DNA of 64,000 nt from Lachnospiraceae bacterium. Lineage in GTDB: Bacteria > Bacillota > Clostridia > Lachnospirales > Lachnospiraceae. Under the pieces are notes generated by a model. It was given only the letters and a program-made list of their open reading frames with translations, was not told where the DNA came from and did not search any database. The stretch's first letter is position 1. Each line of letters begins with the position of its first letter. Location: NCBI GenBank assembly GCA_009911185.1, contig QXWW01000005.1:90940-154939 (forward strand), written 5' to 3'. Positions 9,071-19,400 of the stretch are shown in pieces. Both the position numbers and the translations under genes were made by a program.

Positions 9071-11191
9071 TTAACGGGGAAACGCACGATATACCATTCC
9101 CTTGGCCATTCCTCCCCGGCAGTCTGCAAGCTCGCTGACCGTTACAAGCTGGTAGCCTCTCCTCACCAGCTCCGGAATAATTACTTTTGAAGCCTCTGCC
9201 GTAGGATTGTAAAGATCATGCATTAAGATAATATCTCCATCCTTAACATGGTTCAAAACGGCCGTCTGTGTTGCGGACGCATTTTTCGTCTTCCAGTCAA
9301 GTGTATCAATGGACCACAGAATTAAGGGCATCCCAACAGCATTTCTCACGGTGGGATTTTGCCCGCCGCCTGGCGGACGCATGACAACCGGAGAAACCCC
9401 CGTCACATTCTGTACGGCCGCGTTCGTTGTGCCAATCTGGTTTACAATAGACAAAACTCCCGTCTTTGTCAATACCTGATGGCTGTAAGTATGGTTGCCT
9501 ATCTCACATCCCATACGACAGGCGTTTCGCACAACGTCCGCATAGGACGGCACGCGCTGGCCCACCACAAAAAATGTAGCCGCGCCGCCATATTGCCGGA
9601 GAATATCCAGAATCACCGGTGTATACTGAGACGGCCCGTCGTCGTATGTCAAAGCCACCATGGGCGCGTTCATGTCTAATTTCCTTCTCAGACTTCCATC
9701 CCCGTTATAATAATAAAGAATATTTGCTTCCTGTACTTTACAACTGATAATCATGCCTTCGCCGGTTTCATAGGACAATACCCGCCCCGGAATTTCTTTG
9801 ACCACCCTGCCATGCGCATCCGTGCAAATCAGCTTTCCAAAACAGGTAAGATACATTCCTGCCTTTTTTGCCCGCGTTCCATCTGTGCCAAAATAATACC
9901 GGACGTCCCTAATGGTACGCATATCGTTTACTACAAGTTTCTTTTTTCCCTTTATGATATCGTAACATTTATATGCGGCAGTATCATATATTCTGGTACA
10001 TGCTCCGGAGGCGTTAAAAAAATACCTGCATTTTCTTACATATTTCCAGACATTTTTCTGCTTCTCCCAGTTTCCCGCATAATAACGATAATATCTCCAA
10101 ACGCCCTTTTTGCGCTCCATTTTGCAGGCTGCATATCCTTTTTCTCCAATCTGCACATAGCTTGAATCAGATATCACCTTCCAGCCCTTTGCGGTTGTAC
10201 GGTTCCCCTTTTTGTTAAAATAATACGGTTTCCCATCCGCAAGTTTTACTATTTTATTCTTAACAGACCTCATACTGCCTTTGCTGTATTCTTTGCACTT
10301 TCCTGTCCCGGCTTCATAAATCCTGGTAGAAATCCCCGACTGATTAAAATAATATTCCTTTCCATCCACTTTGCCCCAGAGCGCTTTCTGTCTCTCCCAT
10401 TTTGAATCCTGATAATTATAATCATCGTATTTCCAGACAACCCCCGTTTTTCTCATCCGGGAAATTACATATCCATTTTTTCCGATATTAATATATTCTT
10501 TTCCAGAAATCTTCTGCCAGCCTTTGTCTGCAGCACAAACGCCATTCGCGTTAAAATAATGCCATTTCCCATCCGCGAGCCTGCGAATCTCCTTCTTTAC
10601 GGCCGTCATTTTGCCGTTTTTGTATTTCTGGCATGTCCTCTCTGTTATATAATATATCGTGGTGGATATTCCTGATTTATTAAAATAATATTCTCTATCC
10701 CCCGTGCTTCTCCACGTATTTTTTTGAATTTGCCATTGCGCCGTATTGTCATCATAATTATAACACCGATATACTTCCTTTGCTTTTTCCAGTTTAGAAG
10801 ACACATAACCGCTGCTATCTACATAAAAGGTCCCCTGGTCTGTCATTTTCCAGCCCTCCTGTGTTACCTGGCTGCCGTCTATATAGAGCACATAATGACT
10901 GCCCTGCTGCACTAAACCTTCCAGAAAGGAATTGTCTTCTTCCTGTTCCCCGGTCTGCCCAATAGCCGGAAGCGTTTCTTCACCTTCCGCTGTCTCCTTT
11001 CGAGGCGCAAATTCTCCCTCCTGCCAAACCGTCTTCTCAAGAGCTTGAGTCGCCTCTTCTTTCTGAACAAAAGAATTTTCTTCCGCCCTGCCCTGCAAAG
11101 TTACCGTTGTCCACAACGCCGCCCATAAAAGGCACAGAGCCAATCCTTTTCTTCTTTTTTTCTGTTTAAAGTATTTCCTCTCAAAGTACAT
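9071..11191 (-). CDS. Secreted polysaccharide deacetylase (NodB domain) with cell-wall-binding-like repeats
   Basis: 706 residues. A lysine-rich start and hydrophobic segment (about residues 16-35) form a signal peptide or anchor. Residues about 90-480 hold large tandem repeats, each with aromatic units of the kind DREYYFNKSGIS, NGKMTAVKKEI and DGKWHYFNANGVC. They resemble choline/glucan-binding wall repeats. The C-terminal NodB domain has LTYDDGPSQYTP (catalytic and metal Asp), EIGNHTYSHQVL (metal His pair), RPPGGG and ILMHDLYN. It probably removes acetyl groups from peptidoglycan or another wall glycan outside the cell, which would affect lysozyme resistance. The exact substrate is not visible. 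Confidence 0.88.
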   Translation of the reverse strand: MYFERKYFKQKKRRKGLALCLLWAALWTTVTLQGRAEENSFVQKEEATQALEKTVWQEGEFAPRKETAEGEETLPAIGQTGEQEEDNSFLEGLVQQGSHYVLYIDGSQVTQEGWKMTDQGTFYVDSSGYVSSKLEKAKEVYRCYNYDDNTAQWQIQKNTWRSTGDREYYFNKSGISTTIYYITERTCQKYKNGKMTAVKKEIRRLADGKWHYFNANGVCAADKGWQKISGKEYINIGKNGYVISRMRKTGVVWKYDDYNYQDSKWERQKALWGKVDGKEYYFNQSGISTRIYEAGTGKCKEYSKGSMRSVKNKIVKLADGKPYYFNKKGNRTTAKGWKVISDSSYVQIGEKGYAACKMERKKGVWRYYRYYAGNWEKQKNVWKYVRKCRYFFNASGACTRIYDTAAYKCYDIIKGKKKLVVNDMRTIRDVRYYFGTDGTRAKKAGMYLTCFGKLICTDAHGRVVKEIPGRVLSYETGEGMIISCKVQEANILYYYNGDGSLRRKLDMNAPMVALTYDDGPSQYTPVILDILRQYGGAATFFVVGQRVPSYADVVRNACRMGCEIGNHTYSHQVLTKTGVLSIVNQIGTTNAAVQNVTGVSPVVMRPPGGGQNPTVRNAVGMPLILWSIDTLDWKTKNASATQTAVLNHVKDGDIILMHDLYNPTAEASKVIIPELVRRGYQLVTVSELADCRGGMAKGMVYRAFPR

Positions 11192-11340
11192 AGCTCATTT
11201 TTCTCCTTTGGAATTTCCAAACGCGTTTTCATACTGTACCAGATATTATATACTTATTCCCTCTCCTTTTCAATAATAGCCCCGATTTCTTCCCGCTGCG
11301 CACAACGGCTGCTTTACTTCTTTTGCCACGGCGCTTTGGC

Positions 11341-11463
11341 GCATCATTCCTCTCGTGCGCGTACCCTCGCTTCGCTGGGGCAGACCCTGCGCATATTGTT
11401 TTTTCTTTTATAGGAAGATACTTTCACGCTTTAGCGTGACAATGTATTTCCTAATAGAAGAAC
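11341..11463 (-). repeat. Dispersed palindromic element, copy A
   Basis: Core palindrome at about 11402-11463: TTCTTTTATAGGAA-type left arm, inner hairpin TTTCACGC-TTTA-GCGTGA, and right arm TTTCCTAATAGAAGAA. It sits directly after the TPR lipoprotein terminator in minus-strand reading and before the deacetylase gene. The outer extension (GCGC-rich, to about 11341) is more diverged than in copies B and D. Confidence 0.75.
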
Positions 11464-11464
11464 A

Positions 11465-11490
11465 AAAACCCCGGAAAATTCCAGGGTTTT
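11465..11490 (-). terminator. Terminator of the TPR lipoprotein gene
   Basis: AAAACCC..GGAA/TTCC..GGGTTTT hairpin 24 bases after the stop, followed on the minus strand by a T-rich run that merges into repeat copy A. Confidence 0.75.
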
Positions 11491-11513
11491 GTCTTTATAA
11501 GATGTTTTTATTT

Positions 11514-12503
11514 CTATCTGGTCTGCAGAAAAATATTTTCCCGCTGCGCTTTCTCATCTTCCGGAAAATCCTTCAGATAGGAAGCCATTTTCTCTTTTGC
11601 TGAAGCAAAATCCAAAAGATTTTCATAACAGATAATCTCATTGCGCCGAAGCTGCTTTTCATTTTCCAGGTTATCTTCCTTGAGGGCCGTCTGATACATC
11701 TCCAGGGCTTTCTGGTAATTTCTGGCTTCCATCTGCATTTCAGCCAGAGCGACCAGCGTAGACACGTCCGAGCCGTTTTTTTCCAGATAACTCTCATACA
11801 GCGACTTTGCTTTTTTGCCGTCCTTTTGGGCGTCATACACCTGCGCCAGATACAGCAAAGCTTTGGTGTCCCCCTTGTTAATTGCCTGGTCAAGTTCCTT
11901 TCTGGCATTGTCGTAATCTCCCCGGATCAAATAAATGTGTCCCCGTTCTCTGTAATCCTCCGGCTGGCTGCCCTTCAACTTCAGCCCCTTTGCCACAAGC
12001 TCTTCCGCTTCTTCAGTAAATCCCGCGCCTGCCAGGTTCTCATAGACGGAAAGATAAAGCGCATAGTTATTGCCGCAATAATCAAGCGCTTTGTCATAAT
12101 CCTTCCTGGCATTATCACTGTCTCCCTCTTTCAGATACACGCATCCCCGGATAAAATATGCACGGCTGTCTTTTTCGTTATAATCAATCAACGCTTTACA
12201 GGTAGTAAGCGCGCCCTTTGTATCCCCGCTGTTATACTGTGCGCTTGCTTTGTAATAACAGATATCCAGTTCCAGCTCGCCAACCACAGCCTGAGACTGG
12301 TCCAAAGCTTTCTGAAAAGCCTCCACTGCCCCGGCATAGTCACCTTCATTCATTTTATTAATCCCTACCTGCCGGTAAGCCTTCTGATTCTCCAGCACTT
12401 TCTCATCCTGACATCCGCTTATGCCAAAACTGCATACAAATACAACTGCAAGCAGCAATGCTGTCCTTCTTTGGCATTTCCTTTTTACTCGCTTTAATTC
12501 CAT
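11514..12503 (-). CDS. TPR-repeat lipoprotein
   Basis: 329 residues. A basic start, a hydrophobic stretch and the lipobox FGISGC (Cys at about residue 31) predict a lipid anchor on the outer face of the membrane. The rest is tandem tetratricopeptide repeats, for example AGAVEAFQKALDQSQ, DNARKDYDKALDYCGNNYAL and DNARKELDQAINKGD. These form a helical scaffold for protein-protein contacts. Partner and pathway are unknown. It has its own terminator and lies between the EamA transporter and the deacetylase genes, all on the same strand. Confidence 0.88.
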   Translation of the reverse strand: MELKRVKRKCQRRTALLLAVVFVCSFGISGCQDEKVLENQKAYRQVGINKMNEGDYAGAVEAFQKALDQSQAVVGELELDICYYKASAQYNSGDTKGALTTCKALIDYNEKDSRAYFIRGCVYLKEGDSDNARKDYDKALDYCGNNYALYLSVYENLAGAGFTEEAEELVAKGLKLKGSQPEDYRERGHIYLIRGDYDNARKELDQAINKGDTKALLYLAQVYDAQKDGKKAKSLYESYLEKNGSDVSTLVALAEMQMEARNYQKALEMYQTALKEDNLENEKQLRRNEIICYENLLDFASAKEKMASYLKDFPEDEKAQRENIFLQTR

Positions 12504-12644
12504 ACACTCTGCCTTTCCTTCATGCTATGATCTGTACTGCCGCCCTTCCGTCTATGATACCCCAGAGCGTGTCTAAATTCATTCCTGCCCGCTGCACCCA
12601 AGGGGCATATCTGCATCAAATCCGCTTCATACAGCCCGCTGCGT

Positions 12645-13598
12645 TTATCTTTCGGCACGCATTTTTTTCCCCGGAAGCTGCGCCAGAATAATGGCAAGAA
12701 ACATCAGTACGCAGCCCAAAACTTCCCTGCTGCTGGGCTTCTGGGATAACAGCACCATACCCGCCAGCACCGAAATCACAGATTCCAGGCTGAGAATTAA
12801 CGACGCAACTGTGGGATTCATACCCTTTTGTCCCACAATCTGCAGGGTATACGCTACTCCACAGGACATAACTCCTGCATACAAAATGGGCTGCCAGGCG
12901 CTGAAAACAGCCGTAATCCGCGGCTCCTCTGTAAAAATCATTCCCACACCGGATATAAACCCGCAGACAAAAAACTGTATACAGGACATCTTCACACCGT
13001 CCGCCCTTGCTGTAAAATAGTCAATCACCAAAATATGCAGGGAAAATGCCAGGGCTCCTATCAAAAGCAGCACCTCTCCCTTTCCCACCGGAAGCCATGC
13101 CAGCAGCCGTTCTGTTTCCCCCTGGGAAGCCGCGTCTGTGATACATAAAAAATAGAGTCCGGCCAGCGCAAACAACACTCCCAGCCAGACCGTTATTCCG
13201 CATTTTCTGTGAAGAAACAGCCCTAAAACCGGAACAATAATAATATAAAAGGCCGTGATAAAACCTGCCTTCCCTACAGTGGTATACCGTATTCCAAATT
13301 GCTGCAGATTACTTCCCAGGCAAAGCATGGTTCCGCAGAGAATCCCTCCCAAAACAAGGGTTTTCCATTCCTTTCTTCTGCATCGTAAATCTGCCGCCGG
13401 ATGTTTCTTCTGTCCGCCAAACCGGTTCAGCAGCCAGATACAGGGAATTAGAACGAGTCCGCCAAGTAAGGAACGCACGCAATTGAACGTAAAAGGCTCC
13501 ACATATTCCATACCCACGCTCTGCGCCACAAACGCTACGCCCCAAATGGCGGCTGTTAACAAGAGCAACAGGGAATTTCTTATCTTTAATCTATCCAT
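12645..13598 (-). CDS. EamA/DMT-family transporter
   Basis: 317 residues with about ten hydrophobic helices in two EamA halves, starting LLLLLTAAIWGVAFVAQSVG. The second half contains MNPTVASLILSLESVISVLAG, a typical EamA end motif. Members export or exchange metabolites, often amino acids or related compounds, across the inner membrane; the substrate here is unknown. The ribosome site is weak. It lies downstream of the glgP hairpin and could be read through from it. Confidence 0.88.
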   Translation of the reverse strand: MDRLKIRNSLLLLLTAAIWGVAFVAQSVGMEYVEPFTFNCVRSLLGGLVLIPCIWLLNRFGGQKKHPAADLRCRRKEWKTLVLGGILCGTMLCLGSNLQQFGIRYTTVGKAGFITAFYIIIVPVLGLFLHRKCGITVWLGVLFALAGLYFLCITDAASQGETERLLAWLPVGKGEVLLLIGALAFSLHILVIDYFTARADGVKMSCIQFFVCGFISGVGMIFTEEPRITAVFSAWQPILYAGVMSCGVAYTLQIVGQKGMNPTVASLILSLESVISVLAGMVLLSQKPSSREVLGCVLMFLAIILAQLPGKKMRAER

Positions 13599-13620
13599 AA
13601 TTTTTTATCTTGTTAAATGG

Positions 13621-13649
13621 GGCTGCTGCAAAACCATTTTGCAGCAGCC
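13621..13649 (-). terminator. Hairpin between glgP and the EamA gene
   Basis: Perfect 13-bp arms GGCTGCTGCAAAA/TTTTGCAGCAGCC with a three-base loop. There is almost no T-tract on the minus strand, so termination may be partial. Confidence 0.6.
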
Positions 13650-13669
13650 TCTTTTCAGTTGCTCCTCTA

Positions 13670-16135
13670 TTATTCCGGCATTACTACTTTCACTTTATCC
13701 AGATGCCAGATATCATCCACATACTCCTGAATGGTTCTGTCGGAAGTAAACTTACCGGCATGGGCCGTATTCAGCATTGCCATCTTCGCCCAGCCTTTTT
13801 CATCCCTGTATGCCCGCTCAACTCTTTCCTGCGCCTCCGCATAGGAACGGAAATCCTTCAGAATAAAGTAAGTGTCCGCATACTGTGTCTCCAGAGTATT
13901 GAGCAGAGAATTATACAGGGGACGGAACAGTTCCGAATCATTTCTGGAATACATTCCGTTAATTAGCTGCATCAGTACCTGACGAATATCCTGATCACTG
14001 TTAAAAATCTGCATAGGATCATAATCACGCGTCTGTTCATGCCCAATCACTTCCTGGGAGCTCATACCGAAAATAAACGCATTTTCCTCTCCCACCTCTT
14101 CTACAATCTCCACATTTGCTCCATCCATGGTTCCAATCGTCACAGCGCCATTCAGCATGAACTTCATGTTTCCTGTTCCGGACGCCTCCTTACTTGCTGT
14201 GGAAATCTGTTCCGACACATCTGCCGCCGCAAAAATCTGCTCAGCAATCGATACTTTATAATCTTCGATAAATACCACTTTCAGTTTGCCGCCTATGGAA
14301 GAATCGTTATTAATAACCTCCGCCACACTGTTAATCAGCTTGATCGTCAGCTTGGCAATGCGATAACCTGCCGCCGCTTTTGCACCAAAGATAAAGGTTC
14401 GCGGATAAAATTCCATTTCCGGATGCTCCTTAATCTTATTATACAGATACATCACGTGCAGGATATTCAGAAGCTGGCGCTTATACTCATGAAGACGCTT
14501 TACCTGTACATCAAAAATAGAGCGGGGATCCACTTTAATCCCATTATGTTCCAGTATATAATTTGCCAGACGCAGCTTATTCTGATATTTGATGTTCATA
14601 AATTCCTGCTGCGCCTTCTCATCGTCCACATAAACAGCCAGTTTCTCCAGATGAGGCAGATTGGTTACCCAGTCATTTCCAATATATTTATTAATCCATT
14701 CTGACAACAGTGGATTGCCGTGATATAAGAACCTTCTCTGCGTGATACCATTTGTTTTATTATTGAATTTGTCCGGGAACATTTCATAGAACTCATGCAG
14801 CTCCTGGTTCTTTAAAATTTCTGTATGCAGTCTCGCAACGCCATTGACGGAACAGCCTGCCGCAATTGCCAGATGCGCCATCTTTACCTGGCCGTCGAAA
14901 ATGATAGCCATTTTCTTTACCTTGTTGTAATCTCCTGGAAAACGCTTCTCAATATCCAGGATAAAACGACGGTTGATTTCCTCCACAATCTGGTATATTC
15001 TTGGCAGCAGCCTGGAAAAGATTTCAATCGGCCATTTTTCCAATGCTTCCGACATAATCGTATGGTTGGTGTACGCACAGGTGTGGGTCGTGATTTCCCA
15101 TGCCTCATCCCATTCCATGCCTTCATCATCTATCAGAATACGCATCAGCTCTGCTACCGCCACAGTCGGATGCGTGTCGTTCAACTGGATTGCTACCTTC
15201 TCCGGAAGCTTATGAAGATCGGTATGATGTTTCTTATAACGGGCAATGGCGCGCTGCACACTGGCAGATACAAAGAAATACTGCTGTTTTAAGCGCAGCT
15301 CTTTTCCCTGGATATGATTGTCATTGGGGTACAATACTTCTACCAGGTTTCTGGCGAGATTCTCCTGCTCAACGGCCTTTCGGTAATCTCCTTTGTCAAA
15401 CGCATCCAGTTCAAAGTACTCTTCCGGTTCTGCATCCCAGGCAATGAGGACATTTACCATATTGTTATTATATCCAATGACCGGCATATCATAAGGTACT
15501 GCACGGACCGTCTGATAACCCTCGTGGATAAATTTCGGCCTTCCATTCTCGCCCATTTCAGAGCGGACATAACCGCCGAATTTAATCTGGAAGGTATGCT
15601 CCGGACGACGCAATTCGAACGGATATCCATCCTTGAGCCAGTTATCCGGCACTTCCACCTGAAATCCATTTTCAATTTTCTGGCGGAACAAACCGTAACG
15701 GTAACGGATTCCGCATCCATAGGCAGGATATCCCAGCGTGGACAGAGACTCCATAAAACAAGCTGCAAGCCTTCCAAGACCTCCATTTCCCAAGGCGGGA
15801 TCCGGTTCCTGATCTTCAATCACATTCAGATCGAACCCAATTTCTTCCAACGCTTCCTTTACCTCTTTGTACGCGGTCATGTTAATGAGGTTGTTGCCCA
15901 GCGCTCTGCCCATCAAAAATTCCATGGACATATAATACAAAATCTTAGGATCTTCTTTATCGAAGGTTTTCTGTGTGGCAAGCCACTGGTCAATGACTAC
16001 GTTTTTCACGGCATTGGATACCGCCTGGTATACTTCCTGCTGGGAAGCCTCTTCCAATGTCTTACGGTAAAGGTTTTTCACATTGTTTTTAATTTCCTGG
16101 ATAAATTTCTCTTTCTCAAACATCTTATTTTTCAT
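13670..16135 (-). CDS. glgP: Glycogen/alpha-glucan phosphorylase
   Basis: PLP-dependent enzyme releasing glucose-1-phosphate from the non-reducing ends of alpha-1,4-glucans. 821 residues, the normal bacterial length. The PLP-lysine motif is seen in EASGTGNMKFMLNGAVTIGT. Other family motifs are GNGGLGRLAACFMESLSTLG near residue 117 and QLNDTHPTVAVAELMR. The start follows GAAGGAGACAGCT. It is a single gene between ileS and the EamA transporter; no other glycogen genes are visible. Confidence 0.96.
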   Translation of the reverse strand: MKNKMFEKEKFIQEIKNNVKNLYRKTLEEASQQEVYQAVSNAVKNVVIDQWLATQKTFDKEDPKILYYMSMEFLMGRALGNNLINMTAYKEVKEALEEIGFDLNVIEDQEPDPALGNGGLGRLAACFMESLSTLGYPAYGCGIRYRYGLFRQKIENGFQVEVPDNWLKDGYPFELRRPEHTFQIKFGGYVRSEMGENGRPKFIHEGYQTVRAVPYDMPVIGYNNNMVNVLIAWDAEPEEYFELDAFDKGDYRKAVEQENLARNLVEVLYPNDNHIQGKELRLKQQYFFVSASVQRAIARYKKHHTDLHKLPEKVAIQLNDTHPTVAVAELMRILIDDEGMEWDEAWEITTHTCAYTNHTIMSEALEKWPIEIFSRLLPRIYQIVEEINRRFILDIEKRFPGDYNKVKKMAIIFDGQVKMAHLAIAAGCSVNGVARLHTEILKNQELHEFYEMFPDKFNNKTNGITQRRFLYHGNPLLSEWINKYIGNDWVTNLPHLEKLAVYVDDEKAQQEFMNIKYQNKLRLANYILEHNGIKVDPRSIFDVQVKRLHEYKRQLLNILHVMYLYNKIKEHPEMEFYPRTFIFGAKAAAGYRIAKLTIKLINSVAEVINNDSSIGGKLKVVFIEDYKVSIAEQIFAAADVSEQISTASKEASGTGNMKFMLNGAVTIGTMDGANVEIVEEVGEENAFIFGMSSQEVIGHEQTRDYDPMQIFNSDQDIRQVLMQLINGMYSRNDSELFRPLYNSLLNTLETQYADTYFILKDFRSYAEAQERVERAYRDEKGWAKMAMLNTAHAGKFTSDRTIQEYVDDIWHLDKVKVVMPE

Positions 16136-16166
16136 AGCTGTCTCCTTCTTCTCTGGTATCTGCCCC

Positions 16167-19100
16167 TTAGCATACCTTTTCTACCCCAAGCATTACCTGC
16201 TCTCCATTGATATTCCATTCCTTCCCGTATCCTTTTACAGCCGAACTTTCAATCTCTTCTGCAAGCACCTCAGACTGAATCTGTCCGCCGTATGTCTGAA
16301 AGATTGCGGAAATTCTGTCGCCGGCACGATAAGATACCACGATCTTATCCATCACCTCAAAGCCTGCCTCCTTGCGCATAGTCTGAATCTTGCTGATCAG
16401 CTCGCGCACAAACCCCTCCTCAATCAGCTCCGGCGTCAGATTGGTGTCAAGTACCACTGTCACTTCATTATCGCCCTCTGTCACATACCCTTCCTGCTGC
16501 GTCATGGTGATAAGCAAGTCCTCTTCACATAATACAACTTCTGTATTTACGCTGTCAAGGGAAATACTACCTTTACTCTTAAGCTCCGCCATAGCCGCAT
16601 TGCCGTCAAGCTCACGAAGCGCCTTCTGGATCAGGCCCAGGAATTTGCCGTATTTGGGACCTACTGTACGAAGCTGGGGTTTAAACGTATAATCTGTAAA
16701 GCTGCTGACATCCTCGGTAAACGTTACCTTTTTGACATTCAATTCTTCCTCAATAATCTCCTGGAAAAATTCCGGAAGATCATAGGGAGCTTTGACAAAC
16801 ATGGTTCCAATTGGCTGGCGGTTCTTGATATTGGCACTGTTACGGCAGGCACGTCCCATCACCACAATTTTCAATACTGCCTCCATATGTTTCTCCAGCT
16901 CTTTATCCACCATAGATGCATCTGCCACTGGAAAATCGCATAAATGGACGCTCTCAGGGGCATTTTCGTCAATGCTGCACACCAGGTTGCGGTAAATATC
17001 CTCGGTCATAAACGGTATCATAGGCGCTGCCGCCTTGCTCACAGTTACCAGAGCCGTATATAACGTCATATAGGCATTCACCTTATCCTGCTCCATGCCC
17101 TTCGCCCAGAAACGCTCCCGGCTTCTTCTCACATACCAGTTGCTCATGTCGTCCGTAAACTCCTGTAGCGCTCTTGCCGCCTCCGGAATCCGGTAATTTT
17201 CCAGGTCATTATCCACTTCCGTTACCAGCGTATTTAATTTTGACAGCAGCCATTTATCCATCACAGACAACTTATCATATTCCAGCTTATATTTTGTAGC
17301 GTCAAACTGGTCAATATTTGCATAGAGAATGAAAAACGCATACGTGTTCCACAAAGTCCCCATAAATTTACGCTGTCCTTCCTGTACCGCTTTTCCATGA
17401 AAACGGTTGGGCAGCCAGGGAGCCGAGTTCACATAGAAATACCAGCGAATCGCATCCGCTCCGTAAGTTTTCAAAGCCTCAAAAGGATCCACGGCATTTC
17501 CCTTGGATTTACTCATCTTCTGTCCATTTTCATCCTGCACATGCCCCAGTACGATTACATTTTCATAGGGAGCTTTGTTAAACAGCAGCGTAGATTCTGC
17601 AAGCAGAGAATAGAACCATCCGCGGGTCTGATCCACCGCCTCTGAAATAAACTGCGCCGGGAACTGCTGCGCAAATACCTCTTTATTCTCAAATGGATAG
17701 TGATGCTGCGCAAAGGGCATCGCCCCGGAATCAAACCAACAATCAATTACCTCCGGAACCCGGTGCATCTCTTTTCCGCACTTCGGACATTGGATCGTCA
17801 CTGCATCAATATACGGACGATGCAGTTCAATTTCCTCCGGACAATTATCGGACAATTCTTTTAACTCTGCAATACTGCCGACAGAATGCATATGACCGCA
17901 TTCGCATTCCCATATATTGAGCGGCGTTCCCCAGTAACGGTTCCGCGAAATTCCCCAATCCTGGACATTTTCCAGCCAATCGCCAAAACGTCCCTTGCCG
18001 ATGCTTTCCGGAATCCAATTAATAGTATTATTATTACGGATCAGATCGTCTTTCACTTCTGTCATTTTAATAAACCAGGATTCTCTCGCATAATAAATCA
18101 ACGGCGTATCACATCGCCAGCAATGAGGATATTCATGCTCAAATCCGGGGGCGTCAAACAAAAGCTTCTGATCCTCCAGATCCTGCAGAATCTTAGGATC
18201 TGCCTTCTTACAGAAAATACCGGCATAAGGCGTCCCCTCTGTCAGTTCGCCTTTTCCATTTACAAATTGTACAAAGGGAAGATCATATTTCCTTCCCACT
18301 TTGGAGTCGTCCTCACCAAACGCCGGGGCAATGTGTACAATACCGGTTCCGTCCGTCATGGTAACGTAATCGTCACAGGTGAGAAAATGCGCTTTTTTGT
18401 GCTGTTTTGCCGCCGCTTCCCCTGCGCAGGCAAACAAAGGCTCATATTCCCTGTATTCTAAATCCGTGCCTTTATAAGTCTCTAATATCTCATATGCCTT
18501 CTCTCCTGCGGCAAGCTGTTCCTTATCCAGCAGTGCGGACATTACCTTATCCAGCAATGCTTCCGCCATATAATAGGTATATCCGTCCTTTGCCCTGACC
18601 TTACAGTAAGTTTCCTGGGGATTCACACAGAGCGCCAGATTCGAGGGCAGCGTCCAGGGCGTTGTGGTCCAGGCCAGAAAATACGCGTCTTCGCCCACCG
18701 CCTTGAAACGGACGATGGCTGAACGCTCTTTTACGGTCTTATATCCCTGCGCCACTTCCTGGGCAGACAAAGGAGTTCCACAGCGCGGACAATACGGCAC
18801 AATCTTAAAACCCTTGTACAATAATTTCCGGTTCCAGATTTCTTTTAACGCCCACCATTCTGACTCGATAAAATCATTGTGGTAGGTGACATAAGGGTTA
18901 TCCATATCCGCCCAAAATCCGACGGTGCCGGAGAAATCCTCCCACATTCCCTTATATTTCCAGACGCTTTCTTTACATTTATCAATAAAAGGCTCTAGAC
19001 CGTATTCCTCGATCTGCTCCTTGCCGTCTAAACCCAAAAGCTTCTCCACTTCCAGCTCTACGGGAAGTCCGTGGGTGTCCCAGCCTGCTTTCCGGGGTAC

Positions 19101-19334
19101 CATTTTGCCCTTCATGGTCTGATATCTGGGAATCATATCCTTAATGACACGCGTCAGGACATGTCCGATATGTGGCTTTCCATTTGCCGTGGGCGGCCCG
19201 TCATAAAAGGTATATGTCTCGCCCTGCCTGCGATTCTCCATACTCTTACGGAAAATATCATTCTCTCTCCAGAATTGCTCTGTCTGCTTCTCTCTTTCTA
19301 CAAAGTTCAGATTTGTCTCGACTTTGTTATACAT
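16167..19334 (-). CDS. ileS: Isoleucyl-tRNA synthetase
   Basis: Class I synthetase charging tRNA-Ile. 1055 residues. The HIGH motif is GKPHIGHVLTR and the KMSKS loop is ENGQKMSKSKGNAVDPF. The editing domain (about residues 190-390) and the tRNA-binding C-terminal region are present. The start at 19334 (MYNKVETNLNF) follows AGAAAGGAGAATCACA; an upstream in-frame extension to 19541 reads through a repeat element and is rejected. Transcription is controlled by the upstream T-box. The stop lies 31 bases before the glgP start on the same strand. Confidence 0.97.
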   Translation of the reverse strand: MYNKVETNLNFVEREKQTEQFWRENDIFRKSMENRRQGETYTFYDGPPTANGKPHIGHVLTRVIKDMIPRYQTMKGKMVPRKAGWDTHGLPVELEVEKLLGLDGKEQIEEYGLEPFIDKCKESVWKYKGMWEDFSGTVGFWADMDNPYVTYHNDFIESEWWALKEIWNRKLLYKGFKIVPYCPRCGTPLSAQEVAQGYKTVKERSAIVRFKAVGEDAYFLAWTTTPWTLPSNLALCVNPQETYCKVRAKDGYTYYMAEALLDKVMSALLDKEQLAAGEKAYEILETYKGTDLEYREYEPLFACAGEAAAKQHKKAHFLTCDDYVTMTDGTGIVHIAPAFGEDDSKVGRKYDLPFVQFVNGKGELTEGTPYAGIFCKKADPKILQDLEDQKLLFDAPGFEHEYPHCWRCDTPLIYYARESWFIKMTEVKDDLIRNNNTINWIPESIGKGRFGDWLENVQDWGISRNRYWGTPLNIWECECGHMHSVGSIAELKELSDNCPEEIELHRPYIDAVTIQCPKCGKEMHRVPEVIDCWFDSGAMPFAQHHYPFENKEVFAQQFPAQFISEAVDQTRGWFYSLLAESTLLFNKAPYENVIVLGHVQDENGQKMSKSKGNAVDPFEALKTYGADAIRWYFYVNSAPWLPNRFHGKAVQEGQRKFMGTLWNTYAFFILYANIDQFDATKYKLEYDKLSVMDKWLLSKLNTLVTEVDNDLENYRIPEAARALQEFTDDMSNWYVRRSRERFWAKGMEQDKVNAYMTLYTALVTVSKAAAPMIPFMTEDIYRNLVCSIDENAPESVHLCDFPVADASMVDKELEKHMEAVLKIVVMGRACRNSANIKNRQPIGTMFVKAPYDLPEFFQEIIEEELNVKKVTFTEDVSSFTDYTFKPQLRTVGPKYGKFLGLIQKALRELDGNAAMAELKSKGSISLDSVNTEVVLCEEDLLITMTQQEGYVTEGDNEVTVVLDTNLTPELIEEGFVRELISKIQTMRKEAGFEVMDKIVVSYRAGDRISAIFQTYGGQIQSEVLAEEIESSAVKGYGKEWNINGEQVMLGVEKVC

Positions 19335-19400
19335 TGTGATTCTCCTTTCTGATGAAACTCCCGGTATACTCAGGAAACCCGAAAAATTCTCTATATAACA